DNA from: a bacterium | Lineage (GTDB): Bacteria; Deinococcota; Deinococci; Deinococcales; Deinococcaceae | Direction of reading: 5' to 3' | Assembly (NCBI GenBank): GCA_021810505.1 | Contig: JAJZIR010000002.1 | Span: 1 to 64,000 of the forward strand | DNA length: 64,000 nucleotides | Shown: piece by piece, positions 38,951 through 47,445 of the stretch | Position numbering within the stretch: the stretch's first letter is position 1 | Layout of the letters: every line of letters begins with the position of its first letter | Translations under genes and position numbers: made by a program | Notes under the pieces: generated by a model | What the model was told of the DNA's origin: nothing | Seen by the model: the letters and a program-made list of their open reading frames with translations, nothing else | Databases searched by the model: none

Positions 38951-39768
38951 AGCCCTCGCTCAAGGAGCTGCGCGCCCGCAAGGGCGGGGAGCGGCTCGCC
39001 CTGGTGACCGCCTACGACGCTCCGGGGGCCAGGCAGGCCGAGCTGGCCGGGATCGACGCTGTCCTGGTGGGAGATAGCCTCGGCATGGTGGTGTTGGGGT
39101 ATTCCTCGACCACCCAAGTGACCTTGGCCGAGATGCTCCACCACCTCCGGGCGGTCTGCCGGGGGGCGCAGGACACCTTCGTGATCGCCGATGTCCCCTT
39201 CGGGTACTTGCAGAGGGGGAAGAGGGCGCTGGCCTCGGCCTGCGTCGAGCTGATCCAGGCCGGTGCCGACGCGGTCAAGATCGAGGGCGGGTTGGAGGCA
39301 GCGGCGGCGGTGCGCTGGTTGGTCGAGCGCGGGGTTCCGGTGGTGGGCCACCTGGGACTGACCCCCCAGACGGCTACCGCCCTGGGGGGTTACCACGCCC
39401 AGGGCCGCGACCTGGCTTCGGCGCGGCGCATCTTTGAGGCCGCCCTCGCTCTGGACGCAGCTGGTGCTTTCGCTCTGGTCCTGGAGGCGGTGCCGGCTAC
39501 CTTGGCCGCCAGGATCCGCCAGCGCTGCCAGGCGCTGACCATCGGGATCGGCGCCGGTGCCGACTGCGATGGGCAGATCTTGGTCTACCATGACCTGCTG
39601 GGAATCTTCGACCGCTTCACTCCCAAGTTTGTGCGCCGCTACGCCGAGCTGGGCGAGGAAGCGGTGGCCGCGCTGCGCCGTTACCGCGAAGAGGTGCGCG
39701 GCGGGGGTTTTCCCACCCCCGCACATAGCTTTTCTGCACCCCCTTCTCTCCTGGACGAGCTGGAATGA
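38947..39768 (+). CDS. panB: 3-methyl-2-oxobutanoate hydroxymethyltransferase
   Basis: PanB (273 residues) makes ketopantoate from 2-oxoisovalerate and methylene-tetrahydrofolate, the first step to pantothenate. Marks: VTAYDAPGARQAELAGIDAV, VGDSLGMVVLGYSSTTQVTL (Mg-binding Asp), DAVKIEGG, PVVGHLGLTPQ and IGIGAGADCDGQILVYHDLLG. A TIM barrel of normal length. It overlaps DUF420 upstream and the MFS gene downstream by 4 nt each; no panC is nearby. Confidence 0.96.
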   Translation: MKPSLKELRARKGGERLALVTAYDAPGARQAELAGIDAVLVGDSLGMVVLGYSSTTQVTLAEMLHHLRAVCRGAQDTFVIADVPFGYLQRGKRALASACVELIQAGADAVKIEGGLEAAAAVRWLVERGVPVVGHLGLTPQTATALGGYHAQGRDLASARRIFEAALALDAAGAFALVLEAVPATLAARIRQRCQALTIGIGAGADCDGQILVYHDLLGIFDRFTPKFVRRYAELGEEAVAALRRYREEVRGGGFPTPAHSFSAPPSLLDELE

Positions 39769-40949
39769 GGCTCAGGCCCGCCCAGATCTTGCTGATGGCT
39801 GTCGCCTGTGGTCTGTGCGTAGCCAACCTGTACTACCTGCAACCGCTCCTGGCTGAGGTAGCTAAGAGCCTGGGGGTAGGGGCCGGGGAGGCTGGGCTGC
39901 TGGTCACGCTGACCCAACTGGGCTACGCCCTGGGTCTGGTCGCATTGGTGCCCCTGGGAGACCTGTTCGACCGCCGCAGGCTGGTACTCGGCTTGATCGG
40001 GATCATCGCTGTTCTGGAGGCCTTGACTGCGCTCTCGGGGAACTGGGCCCTGCTCGGCCTCAGCCTGGTCGGGCTCGGTTGCGTCTCGGTCGCCGCTCAG
40101 GTGCTGCTGCCTTTGGCCGCGACCCTGGCAGCTCCTGAGCAGCGAGGGCGGGTGGTGGGCCAAGTGATGAGCGGCCTGTTGCTCGGGATCTTATTGGCCA
40201 GGACGGTTTCCGGCTTGGTGGCCCAGCTGTGGGGCTGGTCGGTCATCTACTGGGCTGCTTCCGGTGGGACTGTGCTGCTGCTGCTCACCCTGATCCGCTG
40301 GCTGCCGGCCGACCTGGGCAAGCCTCCCCTGCGCTATCGCGACCTGGTCAGCTCCCTGCCGGCCCTGCTGCGGATCCCCCTGTTGGCTTACCGGGCGGCC
40401 TACGGGGCGTTGGCCTTTGCCGCCTTCAGCCTGCTCTGGACCAGCCTGGCTTTCCTGATGAGCGGTCCGCCCTATTTCGCCAAGCCGGCGACGATCGGGC
40501 TCTTCGGCTTAGTGGGCGCCGCTGGGGCGGGGGTGGCGGCGCTGTCCGGGCGTTTCGCCGACCTGGGGCTCGCCAGGCGCAGCACCCTGGTCTTTGCGTT
40601 CCTGATCCTGGCGTCCTTCGGTGCCCTGGCCCTGGGAAAGGACTCCCTGCTCTGGCTGATCGCCGGCACCGTGCTCCTGGATATGGGCGTGCAGGGCCTA
40701 CAGATCACCAACCAGAGCGAGATCTACCGCCTGGCCCCGGAGCTGCGCAGCCGGATCACCACCGTGTACATGGTCTGTTACTTTCTGGGGGGTACGCTCG
40801 GATCGGCCCTGTCGGCTGACCTCGAGGCACGGCTGGGCTGGTTGGCGGTGTGCACCGCCGGTGCGGCTTGCGGCCTGCTGGCCCTGCTGCTCTGGTTGGT
40901 CGTCGAAACGCGCAGCTCCCCGCTCCACCTGGAAGCGACCGACTCCTGA
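39765..40949 (+). CDS. MFS transporter (YnfM/AraJ-like)
   Basis: 394 residues with twelve membrane helices. CGLCVANLYYLQPLLAEVAK at helix 1 and VPLGDLFDRRRLVLG between helices 2 and 3 place it in the DHA-type exporter branch of the major facilitator superfamily. It is coupled to panB by an ATGA overlap, but that does not define a substrate. Its end faces the TPR gene, 7 nt apart. Confidence 0.85.
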   Translation: MRLRPAQILLMAVACGLCVANLYYLQPLLAEVAKSLGVGAGEAGLLVTLTQLGYALGLVALVPLGDLFDRRRLVLGLIGIIAVLEALTALSGNWALLGLSLVGLGCVSVAAQVLLPLAATLAAPEQRGRVVGQVMSGLLLGILLARTVSGLVAQLWGWSVIYWAASGGTVLLLLTLIRWLPADLGKPPLRYRDLVSSLPALLRIPLLAYRAAYGALAFAAFSLLWTSLAFLMSGPPYFAKPATIGLFGLVGAAGAGVAALSGRFADLGLARRSTLVFAFLILASFGALALGKDSLLWLIAGTVLLDMGVQGLQITNQSEIYRLAPELRSRITTVYMVCYFLGGTLGSALSADLEARLGWLAVCTAGAACGLLALLLWLVVETRSSPLHLEATDS

Positions 40950-40956
40950 GCGCCGT

Positions 40957-42387
40957 TCAATTCAGGATTCGGCCCGGGCCCGAGGGGAAGTCGCGCGCGC
41001 GCTTCAGGTAGGCGCTGAGGGTGAGCGTCCACTCGTCACTGGGGTCGGTGAAGGCCAGCGCCTGCTCGGCATGCTGGGCGATCTCGCTGATCCGGGTGAA
41101 GCCCTGCTGGGCCAGGATGCTCGCCAACATTTGGTGCGCGGTGATCCACTCCTGGCTCCCAGAAATCGCGTGCTCCAAGACCCGCGCGTAGTGCTCCTCG
41201 GCCTCCTCCAGGTTGTAGTAATCGAGCGCGATCGCTCCCAGGATCAGGCTGGCGGCTAGGGTCGCTCCCTGGGCCAGGGCGTACTGCGCGCTCACCTCCG
41301 CGGTGGCCAGGTCGCCGATGCGGTACTGGGCTTCGGCTAGATCAGCGTAACCCTCGGCTAGGAAGGGGTAATCCTCATGGCTCAGCGCCTGTCGGATGAC
41401 TTCCTGCGCCTCGACGGTCGCGTCCATTTCCAGGTACGCGACCCCCAGCTCGTGCAGGGCGTAGGGACGATCTACCGGTGAAGCCAGCCTGACCGCCGAC
41501 TGGAACTGTTGACAGGCCGCGTCGAAGCGCCCCATCTGGCTGTAAACCTGGCCGCTGAGCAGGGACAGCGTGTACCCCATCAGCTGCTTTTGGTCCAGCT
41601 CCCTGGCCTGTTCCAGGTGGCCTTGGGCCGCTTCTAGCTGGCCCTGGGCGAATTGCAACTGGGCTTCCAGATACTCCCAGTTGGCCCAGTCTAGGTCGCT
41701 GAGGCCATGCTGTAAGCCTAACAGCTGAGCCTGGTCCAGAATCTGCTGAGCGCTTCCCGTCTGGTCGAGCTGCAGGTTGACCGCCGCTTGTTCCATCAGC
41801 ATGATCGCCTGATCCGCGTCGGGAGCGCTGCGCGCAGCCTGCCGGTAGGCCTCGGCCGCCTCTTCGAGCTTGCCGGCGTTCTCCAGGCAGCCGGCCAGCC
41901 AGGAGAAGTAGCGCCAATGCAGGTAGCTGGGCAGCTTGGCGATGTCCAGTGCTAGGAAAGCCGCTAACGCCTCCTTGAAGTCACCCAAGTTGGTGAGGGC
42001 ACAGCTGGCGTGGTAGCGGGCTTGCGCCGGTCCCCCTAGGGCGTGCAGCGCTTCCTGGCGCGCCTGTTGCGCTAGCTGGGGCTGCTCCTCGGTCAGATAG
42101 GAGAGGAGTTCGGCCCGGAGCGACAGGAAGAAAGGGTCGCGCTCCAGGCTGCGCTGCTTGCCCAGGGCCCACTCCAGAGCTTTCAGGCCCACGTCGACAC
42201 CGCGCTCACCGCTCAAGCTGTACAGCTCGGCCTTCCAGAGGGCCAGGGTCGCCTGGGTCTCATCGGCCGCCGACGAGGAAGCGTGGTCCAATAGGGCTAG
42301 CGCCTGCTCCACTCCGCCCCGCCTCAGGGCCTTGAACAGCTGTTTGCGCAGCGGTCCGAGCTTGGAGACGGCCGAAAAGAGCGTCAT
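40957..42387 (-). CDS. TPR repeat protein
   Basis: 476 residues of helical repeats without signal peptide or membrane segment. Units such as AGKLEEAAEAYRQAARSAPD, MGRFDAACQQFQSAVRLA and YNLEEAEEHYARVLEHA have the tetratricopeptide pattern; perhaps eight to ten repeats are present. No catalytic or DNA-binding domain is visible, so it is likely a scaffold, or the sensor half of a regulator. It is a single gene with its own promoter, convergent with the MFS gene. Confidence 0.75.
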   Translation of the reverse strand: MTLFSAVSKLGPLRKQLFKALRRGGVEQALALLDHASSSAADETQATLALWKAELYSLSGERGVDVGLKALEWALGKQRSLERDPFFLSLRAELLSYLTEEQPQLAQQARQEALHALGGPAQARYHASCALTNLGDFKEALAAFLALDIAKLPSYLHWRYFSWLAGCLENAGKLEEAAEAYRQAARSAPDADQAIMLMEQAAVNLQLDQTGSAQQILDQAQLLGLQHGLSDLDWANWEYLEAQLQFAQGQLEAAQGHLEQARELDQKQLMGYTLSLLSGQVYSQMGRFDAACQQFQSAVRLASPVDRPYALHELGVAYLEMDATVEAQEVIRQALSHEDYPFLAEGYADLAEAQYRIGDLATAEVSAQYALAQGATLAASLILGAIALDYYNLEEAEEHYARVLEHAISGSQEWITAHQMLASILAQQGFTRISEIAQHAEQALAFTDPSDEWTLTLSAYLKRARDFPSGPGRILN

Positions 42388-42420
42388 CGATCACTCCATG
42401 GAGCCAGCGACATCGCCGTC

Positions 42421-42447
42421 AGTATAGCGCGGCTGCTCCCTGGTCAA
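42421..42447 (-). promoter_or_regulatory. Promoter of the TPR gene
   Basis: On the minus strand TTGACC (42447-42442) and TATACT (42426-42421) are separated by 15 bp, a short but workable spacing, and lie 34 nt before the TPR ATG. On the plus strand a possible -10 TACACT for ftsH lies at 42502-42507, without a good -35. Confidence 0.5.
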
Positions 42448-42553
42448 GGGGTAGCGCGGCCCCGCTGTGACCCTTGCCACTGCGCTCTCACGCCGCTCTG
42501 CTACACTCGCTTCAGTTCCGGTCGTTGCGTTGCTTACGGCCGAGGAGGTCAGC

Positions 42554-44401
42554 TTGAATCGCATCAATCCTTGGCTCATCATTTTGCTGGTGCTCGGCGT
42601 GCTCCTGCTAGTAGTCAATGGGGGGTTCGGCGGCGCTCCGCAGGTTCCCTACAGCCAGTTCCAGTCCATGCTGGAGAGCGGCCAAGTGCAGTCGGTAGTT
42701 TTGAGCAGCAACAGCGCCAACGTGACGCTGAAGTCGCCGCAGCAGATCAACCTGCCCGGCGGCGCCCAGACTCTGAGCCAGTTCTCTACCCTGATCCCGA
42801 GCAACGCTGCGATTCCGGATACCTCGCTGATCCCCACGCTGGAGAAGGAGCACGTGCAGTTCAGCGTCCAACCGCCGAATCCCTGGCCTAGCTTGCTGAT
42901 CAACCTCCTGCCGGTGCTGCTCCTGCTGGGATTCTTTTACTGGATCTTCATGCGGGCCCAGGGCGGGCAGAGCCAGGTGATGCAGTTCGGTCAGACCAGG
43001 GCGCGGCGCTTCGGCAAGGAAAACAAGGTCTCCACCACCTTCCAAGACGTGGCCGGACATGAGGAAGCCAAGCACGAGCTGGTCGAAGTGGTCGATTTCC
43101 TCAAGTACCCTCAGCGGTATCTGGCCATCGGCGCCGAGATCCCCAAGGGCGTCCTGTTGGTGGGCCCTCCCGGGACCGGTAAGACCCTGCTGGCCAGGGC
43201 GGTAGCCGGCGAAGCGGACGCGCCCTTCTTCGCCGTCAGCGCCTCAGAGTTCATGGAGATGTTCGTGGGTGTAGGGGCCAGCCGGGTGCGCACCCTGTTC
43301 GAGGAAGCCCGCAAGGCTGCCCCTGCGATCATCTTCATCGATGAGATCGACTCGATCGGCCGCAAGCGCGGTGCTGGGATCGGTGGGGGACACGATGAGC
43401 GGGAGCAGACCCTCAACCAGATCCTCTCCGAGATGGACGGCTTTGATAAGTCCAGCTCGGTCATCGTGCTGGCTGCGACTAACCGTCCAGATATCTTGGA
43501 CTCTGCCCTGCTCCGCCCCGGCCGCTTTGACCGGCAAGTCACCATCGATCTTCCCAACCTCAAGGAACGCGAGGCGATTTTGCGCGTCCACACCCGCAAC
43601 AAGCCGGTATCGGCCAGCGTGGACATCCCGGAGATCGCCCGGGCCACTTCCTACTTCAGCGGGGCGGATCTCAAGAATCTGGTCAATGAAGCGGCCCTGG
43701 AGGCTGGGAGAAAGGTGAAGTCGGTCATCGAGATGACCGACTTCTACCGTGCCCTGGACAAGATCACCCTCGGGCTTGAGAACAGCAGCCTGACCGTCAC
43801 CGATCAGGAGAAGCGGGCCATCGCCTACCACGAAGCTGGCCACGCGGTGACCGCGGCGGTGCTGCCCGGAACCGACCGGCTCCAGAAAGTCAGCATCATC
43901 CCCAGGGGCCGCGCCCTGGGCGCCGCCTTCTACCTCCCGGAAGAGCAGGTTCTGATGAGCAAGGAGCGGCTCGAGAACCAGCTGGTGGTGGCGTTGGGTG
44001 GCCGCGCCGCCGAGGAGTCGTTCATCGGGACCATCACCTCGGGGGCGGCCGATGACTTCCGCAAGGCTACCCAGATCGCCAAGCGCATGGTCTTGGAGTG
44101 GGGGATGGGCGATAACTTCCAGCACATGGCCCTGGGTTCCGACACCGGACCGGTGTTCTTAGGGGAGGATCTGGCCCACCGCAAGGACTTCAGCGAGCAC
44201 ACCGCCCAGTTGGTCGACGAGGACGTCAAGCGCATCCTCGATAAGGCCTACCAGCGCTCCAGAACCTTGGTGCAGCAATACGCTCAGGCCATGCACGAGG
44301 TGGCCGAAGCGCTGCTCACCCACGAGCTCATCACCGGCGATGTGGTCCGCAACGCAGTCGCCAAGCTGACTCCGGCTCCGATCGGTGGCTTGGGGGTCTA
44401 G
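42554..44401 (+). CDS. ftsH: ATP-dependent zinc metalloprotease FtsH
   Basis: FtsH (615 residues) degrades membrane and cytosolic proteins. Two membrane helices ([39 protein letters not shown]) flank a periplasmic domain; the AAA domain has [33 protein letters not shown] and the [14 protein letters not shown]; the protease site is [13 protein letters not shown] (HEAGH). Start TTG 42554, five bases behind AGGAGG, gives the usual N-terminus; the frame is open to 42467 but crosses the leader. Confidence 0.96.
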   Translation: MNRINPWLIILLVLGVLLLVVNGGFGGAPQVPYSQFQSMLESGQVQSVVLSSNSANVTLKSPQQINLPGGAQTLSQFSTLIPSNAAIPDTSLIPTLEKEHVQFSVQPPNPWPSLLINLLPVLLLLGFFYWIFMRAQGGQSQVMQFGQTRARRFGKENKVSTTFQDVAGHEEAKHELVEVVDFLKYPQRYLAIGAEIPKGVLLVGPPGTGKTLLARAVAGEADAPFFAVSASEFMEMFVGVGASRVRTLFEEARKAAPAIIFIDEIDSIGRKRGAGIGGGHDEREQTLNQILSEMDGFDKSSSVIVLAATNRPDILDSALLRPGRFDRQVTIDLPNLKEREAILRVHTRNKPVSASVDIPEIARATSYFSGADLKNLVNEAALEAGRKVKSVIEMTDFYRALDKITLGLENSSLTVTDQEKRAIAYHEAGHAVTAAVLPGTDRLQKVSIIPRGRALGAAFYLPEEQVLMSKERLENQLVVALGGRAAEESFIGTITSGAADDFRKATQIAKRMVLEWGMGDNFQHMALGSDTGPVFLGEDLAHRKDFSEHTAQLVDEDVKRILDKAYQRSRTLVQQYAQAMHEVAEALLTHELITGDVVRNAVAKLTPAPIGGLGV

Positions 44402-44477
44402 CGGCCGAAACTGATCTCTGGGATATGTGGGAGGGGGAGCCGGCCGGCCTGAGGGTCAAGGACTGGAGGGAGGCTGC

Positions 44478-45041
44478 TTGGAAACTCGGCCTAGAATCAT
44501 CCTCTTGAACGGCGTGGGGAGTGTGGGGAAAAGTTCGGTGGCCCGCGCGCTACAGGACATCCTCCCTGAACCTTTCCTGCACCTAGAGATGGACGTCTTT
44601 CTGGACATGTTGCCGCACAAGCTGCTCGGCCAGCCGGAGGGATTACTCTTCCAGGCGACCCTGGACCAGGGCCGTCCGTCCGTAGCCATCAGATCGGGTC
44701 CGGCTGTCTTGCGGACCATGCTGGGTATGCGCCATGCGGCCTTGGCTATGGCCGCACAGGGGAATAACCTGATTATCGATGAAGTCATGTTGGGTGGGGT
44801 CCAGCTGGAGCAGTACTACCGCGCCCTCTTCGCGCCGTTCGGCATCCGCCTGGTCGGCCTCTTCGCCCCCTTGGAGGTCCTAGAGGCCAGAGAGCGCATG
44901 CGCGGAGACCGGGAAATCGGTCTGGCGCGCTGGCAGTACCAGCGCGTCCACCGCGGTGTCACCTACGATCTGGAGATCGACACCGCGCTGGTGCCCCCCT
45001 CGGAGATCGCCGTCAGGGTCCGGGACGCCTTTGGGCTTTGA
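44478..45041 (+). CDS. Chloramphenicol phosphotransferase-like P-loop kinase
   Basis: 187 residues with P-loop IILLNGVGSVGKSSVARALQ, then LEMDVFLDMLP and NLIIDEVM, and FAPLEVLEARERMRGDREIG followed by YDLEIDTALVPPSE; this is the order of CPT-like proteins. True chloramphenicol kinases come from Streptomyces; most relatives have unknown small-molecule substrates. I start at TTG 44478, behind GGAGGGAGG; GTG 44427 is possible. It stands between ftsH and minD and ends in a hairpin. Confidence 0.72.
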   Translation: METRPRIILLNGVGSVGKSSVARALQDILPEPFLHLEMDVFLDMLPHKLLGQPEGLLFQATLDQGRPSVAIRSGPAVLRTMLGMRHAALAMAAQGNNLIIDEVMLGGVQLEQYYRALFAPFGIRLVGLFAPLEVLEARERMRGDREIGLARWQYQRVHRGVTYDLEIDTALVPPSEIAVRVRDAFGL

Positions 45042-45059
45042 GCGTGCTCAAAGCCCAAA
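45030..45059 (+). terminator. Hairpin over the CPT-like stop codon
   Basis: TTTGGGCTTTGAGC (45030-45043) and GCTCAAAGCCCAAA (45046-45059) form a perfect 14-bp stem with a minimal loop, and the stop codon TGA is within the left arm. There is no T run after it. It probably ends the ftsH-side transcript before the minDE genes. Confidence 0.65.
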
Positions 45060-45193
45060 CCGGAAGACCGTGTGCCTGGCGCCAAGCTATCCCAAGGGAT
45101 AGACCCCAGCGGCTCTGGCTGCGCTGAGGGGTACTTGCACGAACTGCTTCGCCGCAATCTCCATTCAGCCCAGGCGCAGGCCTGGAGCGCAGC

Positions 45194-45221
45194 TTGGGGA
45201 CTCGCGGCTCAGTGCTAGACT
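45194..45221 (+). promoter_or_regulatory. Possible minDE promoter
   Basis: TTGGGG (45194-45199) and TAGACT (45216-45221) with a 16-bp spacer lie about 55 nt before the minD start. The -10 is fair, the -35 moderate. The rest of the 237-nt gap after the CPT-like gene shows no gene. Confidence 0.4.
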
Positions 45222-45278
45222 GGTGGCGCACGTTGCTGAGCGCGCAAGGGCGATGGAATTGCTGCTCTGGGGGGTAAA

Positions 45279-46079
45279 TTGGACGCCAAGGTCATCGTCA
45301 TCACGTCGGGTAAGGGAGGGGTTGGCAAGACCACCACCACCGCCAATCTCGGAGCTGGGCTAGCCAAATTGGGGGAGAAGACCGCCATCATCGACGTCGA
45401 TGTCGGTTTGCGCAACCTGGACGTCGTGATGGGTCTGGAGAGTCGGGTCGTCTTTGACCTGATCGACGTAATGGAAGGGCGCTGCCAGCTGCGCAAAGCG
45501 CTCATCCGCGACAAGCGCTTGGAGAACCTGTTCCTCCTGCCCGCCTCGCAGAATCGCGACAAAGACGCCCTCAATCCCCAGGTCATGCAGGAGCTGCTGG
45601 ACCAGCTGCTCGGCCAGGAGGGATTTGACCGGGTCTTGGTGGATTCGCCGGCCGGCATCGAGCGCGGCTTCCAGGTAGCTACGACCGGGGCTCAGGGCGC
45701 TCTGGTGGTGGTTAACCCCGAGGTATCCAGCGTCCGGGACGCCGACCGGATCATCGGCCTGCTGGAATCCAAGGAGCTCGGCGCCACCCGGCTGGTGGTG
45801 AACCGCCTCAGGCCCAAGATGGTGGCTAGCGGAGACATGCTGTCCGTCGACGATGTCGTGGAGATCCTGGGGATCCGGCCGGTCGGTATCATCCCCGAGG
45901 ACGAGGGAATCCTGGTCAGCACCAACGTCGGTGAGCCGGCGGTGTTGGGCGGCAGCCGCGCTGGCCAAGCTTTCCTGGACACGGCCAGGCGTATCCGGGG
46001 CGAAGAAGTTCCCTTTCCAGACCTGCGGGTCAGCTCTGGCTTCTGGGCTGGCCTGCGCAGGCTTTTCGGGGGTGCCTGA
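45279..46079 (+). CDS. minD: Septum site-determining ATPase MinD
   Basis: MinD (266 residues) binds ATP and the membrane and, with MinC, blocks division away from midcell. The deviant Walker A VITSGKGGVGKTTTTANLGA, DVDVGLRNLDVVMG and VDSPAGIERGF are diagnostic; the C-terminus (GFWAGLRRLFGG) is the amphipathic membrane-targeting helix. Start TTG 45279 lies 4 nt behind a GGGGGG run and gives the standard N-terminus. minC is not seen in this window. Confidence 0.96.
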   Translation: MDAKVIVITSGKGGVGKTTTTANLGAGLAKLGEKTAIIDVDVGLRNLDVVMGLESRVVFDLIDVMEGRCQLRKALIRDKRLENLFLLPASQNRDKDALNPQVMQELLDQLLGQEGFDRVLVDSPAGIERGFQVATTGAQGALVVVNPEVSSVRDADRIIGLLESKELGATRLVVNRLRPKMVASGDMLSVDDVVEILGIRPVGIIPEDEGILVSTNVGEPAVLGGSRAGQAFLDTARRIRGEEVPFPDLRVSSGFWAGLRRLFGGA

Positions 46080-46330
46080 TGTGGTGGCGGGGGAGGCGGA
46101 GCAAGGAGACCTTGCGCAACCGGCTGGAGCTGGTGCTCAGTTACGACCGCGCCGAGATTCCCCCCGGGAAGATCGACGCCCTGCGCAAGGAGCTTATGTC
46201 GGTAGTCAGCCGCTACTTCCCGGGCGCTGAGAGCGGTGAGGTGCAGGTCGAGCAGCAGGGTGGGTCGGTGGTGTTGGTGGCCAGTATCCCGTTAGACGGC
46301 GCTAGGGTCAAGGGTGCTGACCTGCACTGA
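46079..46330 (+). CDS. minE: Cell division topological specificity factor MinE
   Basis: MinE (83 residues) stimulates MinD ATPase and makes the Min pattern. After a Trp/Arg-rich N-terminus (MWWRGRRSKETLRNRLELVL), typical of the membrane-binding helix, comes SYDRAEIPPGKIDALRKELM and VVSRYFPG, the MinD-binding and dimer regions. The ATG shares one base with the minD TGA. Confidence 0.95.
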   Translation: MWWRGRRSKETLRNRLELVLSYDRAEIPPGKIDALRKELMSVVSRYFPGAESGEVQVEQQGGSVVLVASIPLDGARVKGADLH

Positions 46331-46380
46331 CGCCCTGTTGGCCCGGGCCGCTGCGTCTAGCGATATGGCGCCCGGGCGAT

Positions 46381-46386
46381 TAGGAT
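46381..46386 (+). promoter_or_regulatory. TANNNT -10 box for leaderless rodA
   Basis: TAGGAT ends 6 nt before the GTG of rodA, so the mRNA would begin at the start codon. There is no Shine-Dalgarno in the six bases between, and no clear -35. Confidence 0.6.
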
Positions 46387-46392
46387 ACCTCC

Positions 46393-47445
46393 GTGCGCAG
46401 CCTAGATTTTAGCCTGCCGACCATCACTGCCCTGCTGCTGGTGATCGGCCTGGTAGCGGTCAGCTCCGCGGCCTCGCCTTTTGACTTCCATAAGCAGGTC
46501 TTGGGGGTTCTGGCTGGAGGAGCGCTCTGGTACGGGACTTGGAAGCTGGGTAAGGAACGGATCTACCGGCTGGCCCCCTGGCTCTACGGCCTCTCCATCC
46601 TGCTGTTGGGTGCGACCCTGGCGGTCGGTCGGGTGGTCAACGGCTCCCGCAGCTGGCTGGCGGTGGGGCCCTTGCAGTTCCAGCCCATCGAGATCGCCAA
46701 ACTCGGCCTCATCCTGCTGCTCGCTGCGGTGATGCGGGGGGGATACCGGGGCCTGAAGTCTTACCTCTTGCCCTTGGCGGTGTTCTTGCCGGTCCTGGCC
46801 CTGGTGATCAAGAACGACTTCGGCGGCGGGACAGTCATGGTGGCTTTGTTCCTGGCCATGCTGTTTGTCTGGAGGATGCCCTGGTGGCACCTGGCCCTGG
46901 TCATCGCCATCGGGGCTGTCGCTTTCCCCTTGGCGGTCTTCCCCCATCTGGCACCTTACCAGAAGGCTAGGCTGACCATTTTCATGGATCCGCTCAAGCA
47001 TCCGCTGACCACCGGCTACCAGACCCTGCAGTCGATGATCGCCATCGGATCCGGTGGCGTCTCCGGCAAGGGGTACGCCAAGGGTACCCAGGTCCACGAT
47101 GGCTTCGTCTACAGCCAGTTCAGCGACTTCATCTTCGCCAGCTGGTCTGAGGAGCAGGGCTTCATCGGGGCGACGCTGCTCCTCCTGCTGTTCGGAGCGC
47201 TGTTCTGGAGGATGATCAGTATGGCCAACCAGTGCCCCCAGCTGCGCGACCAACTGGTCATCACCGGTATCCTGAGCCAGCTGGCCGCCCAGGTGATCGA
47301 GAATGTCAGCGCCTCGATGTCCCTGTTGCCGCTCACTGGGATCACCCTGCCGCTAATCTCCTACGGCCTCAGCTCGCTGCTGTCCATCCTGCTGGCGTTA
47401 GCGGTAGCTTACGTGGTCTACCACCACCGCGTCGAGGAGACCTGA
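46393..47445 (+). CDS. rodA: SEDS peptidoglycan glycosyltransferase RodA
   Basis: RodA (350 residues, about ten helices) polymerises glycan strands in the elongation complex. NGSRSWLAVGPLQFQPIEIAK, the catalytic-Asp loop VIKNDFGGGTVM, SQFSDFIFASWSEEQGFIG and TGITLPLISYGLSSL are SEDS signatures; the shorter length and sequence favour RodA over FtsW. It starts with GTG directly behind a -10 box. Its 3' end overlaps the convergent hflX gene by 28 nt. Confidence 0.93.
   Translation: MRSLDFSLPTITALLLVIGLVAVSSAASPFDFHKQVLGVLAGGALWYGTWKLGKERIYRLAPWLYGLSILLLGATLAVGRVVNGSRSWLAVGPLQFQPIEIAKLGLILLLAAVMRGGYRGLKSYLLPLAVFLPVLALVIKNDFGGGTVMVALFLAMLFVWRMPWWHLALVIAIGAVAFPLAVFPHLAPYQKARLTIFMDPLKHPLTTGYQTLQSMIAIGSGGVSGKGYAKGTQVHDGFVYSQFSDFIFASWSEEQGFIGATLLLLLFGALFWRMISMANQCPQLRDQLVITGILSQLAAQVIENVSASMSLLPLTGITLPLISYGLSSLLSILLALAVAYVVYHHRVEET

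Noticed and set aside
42474-42507. TTGCCA and TACACT as an ftsH promoter
   Set aside because: The spacer is 22 bp, too long; only the -10 part is plausible.
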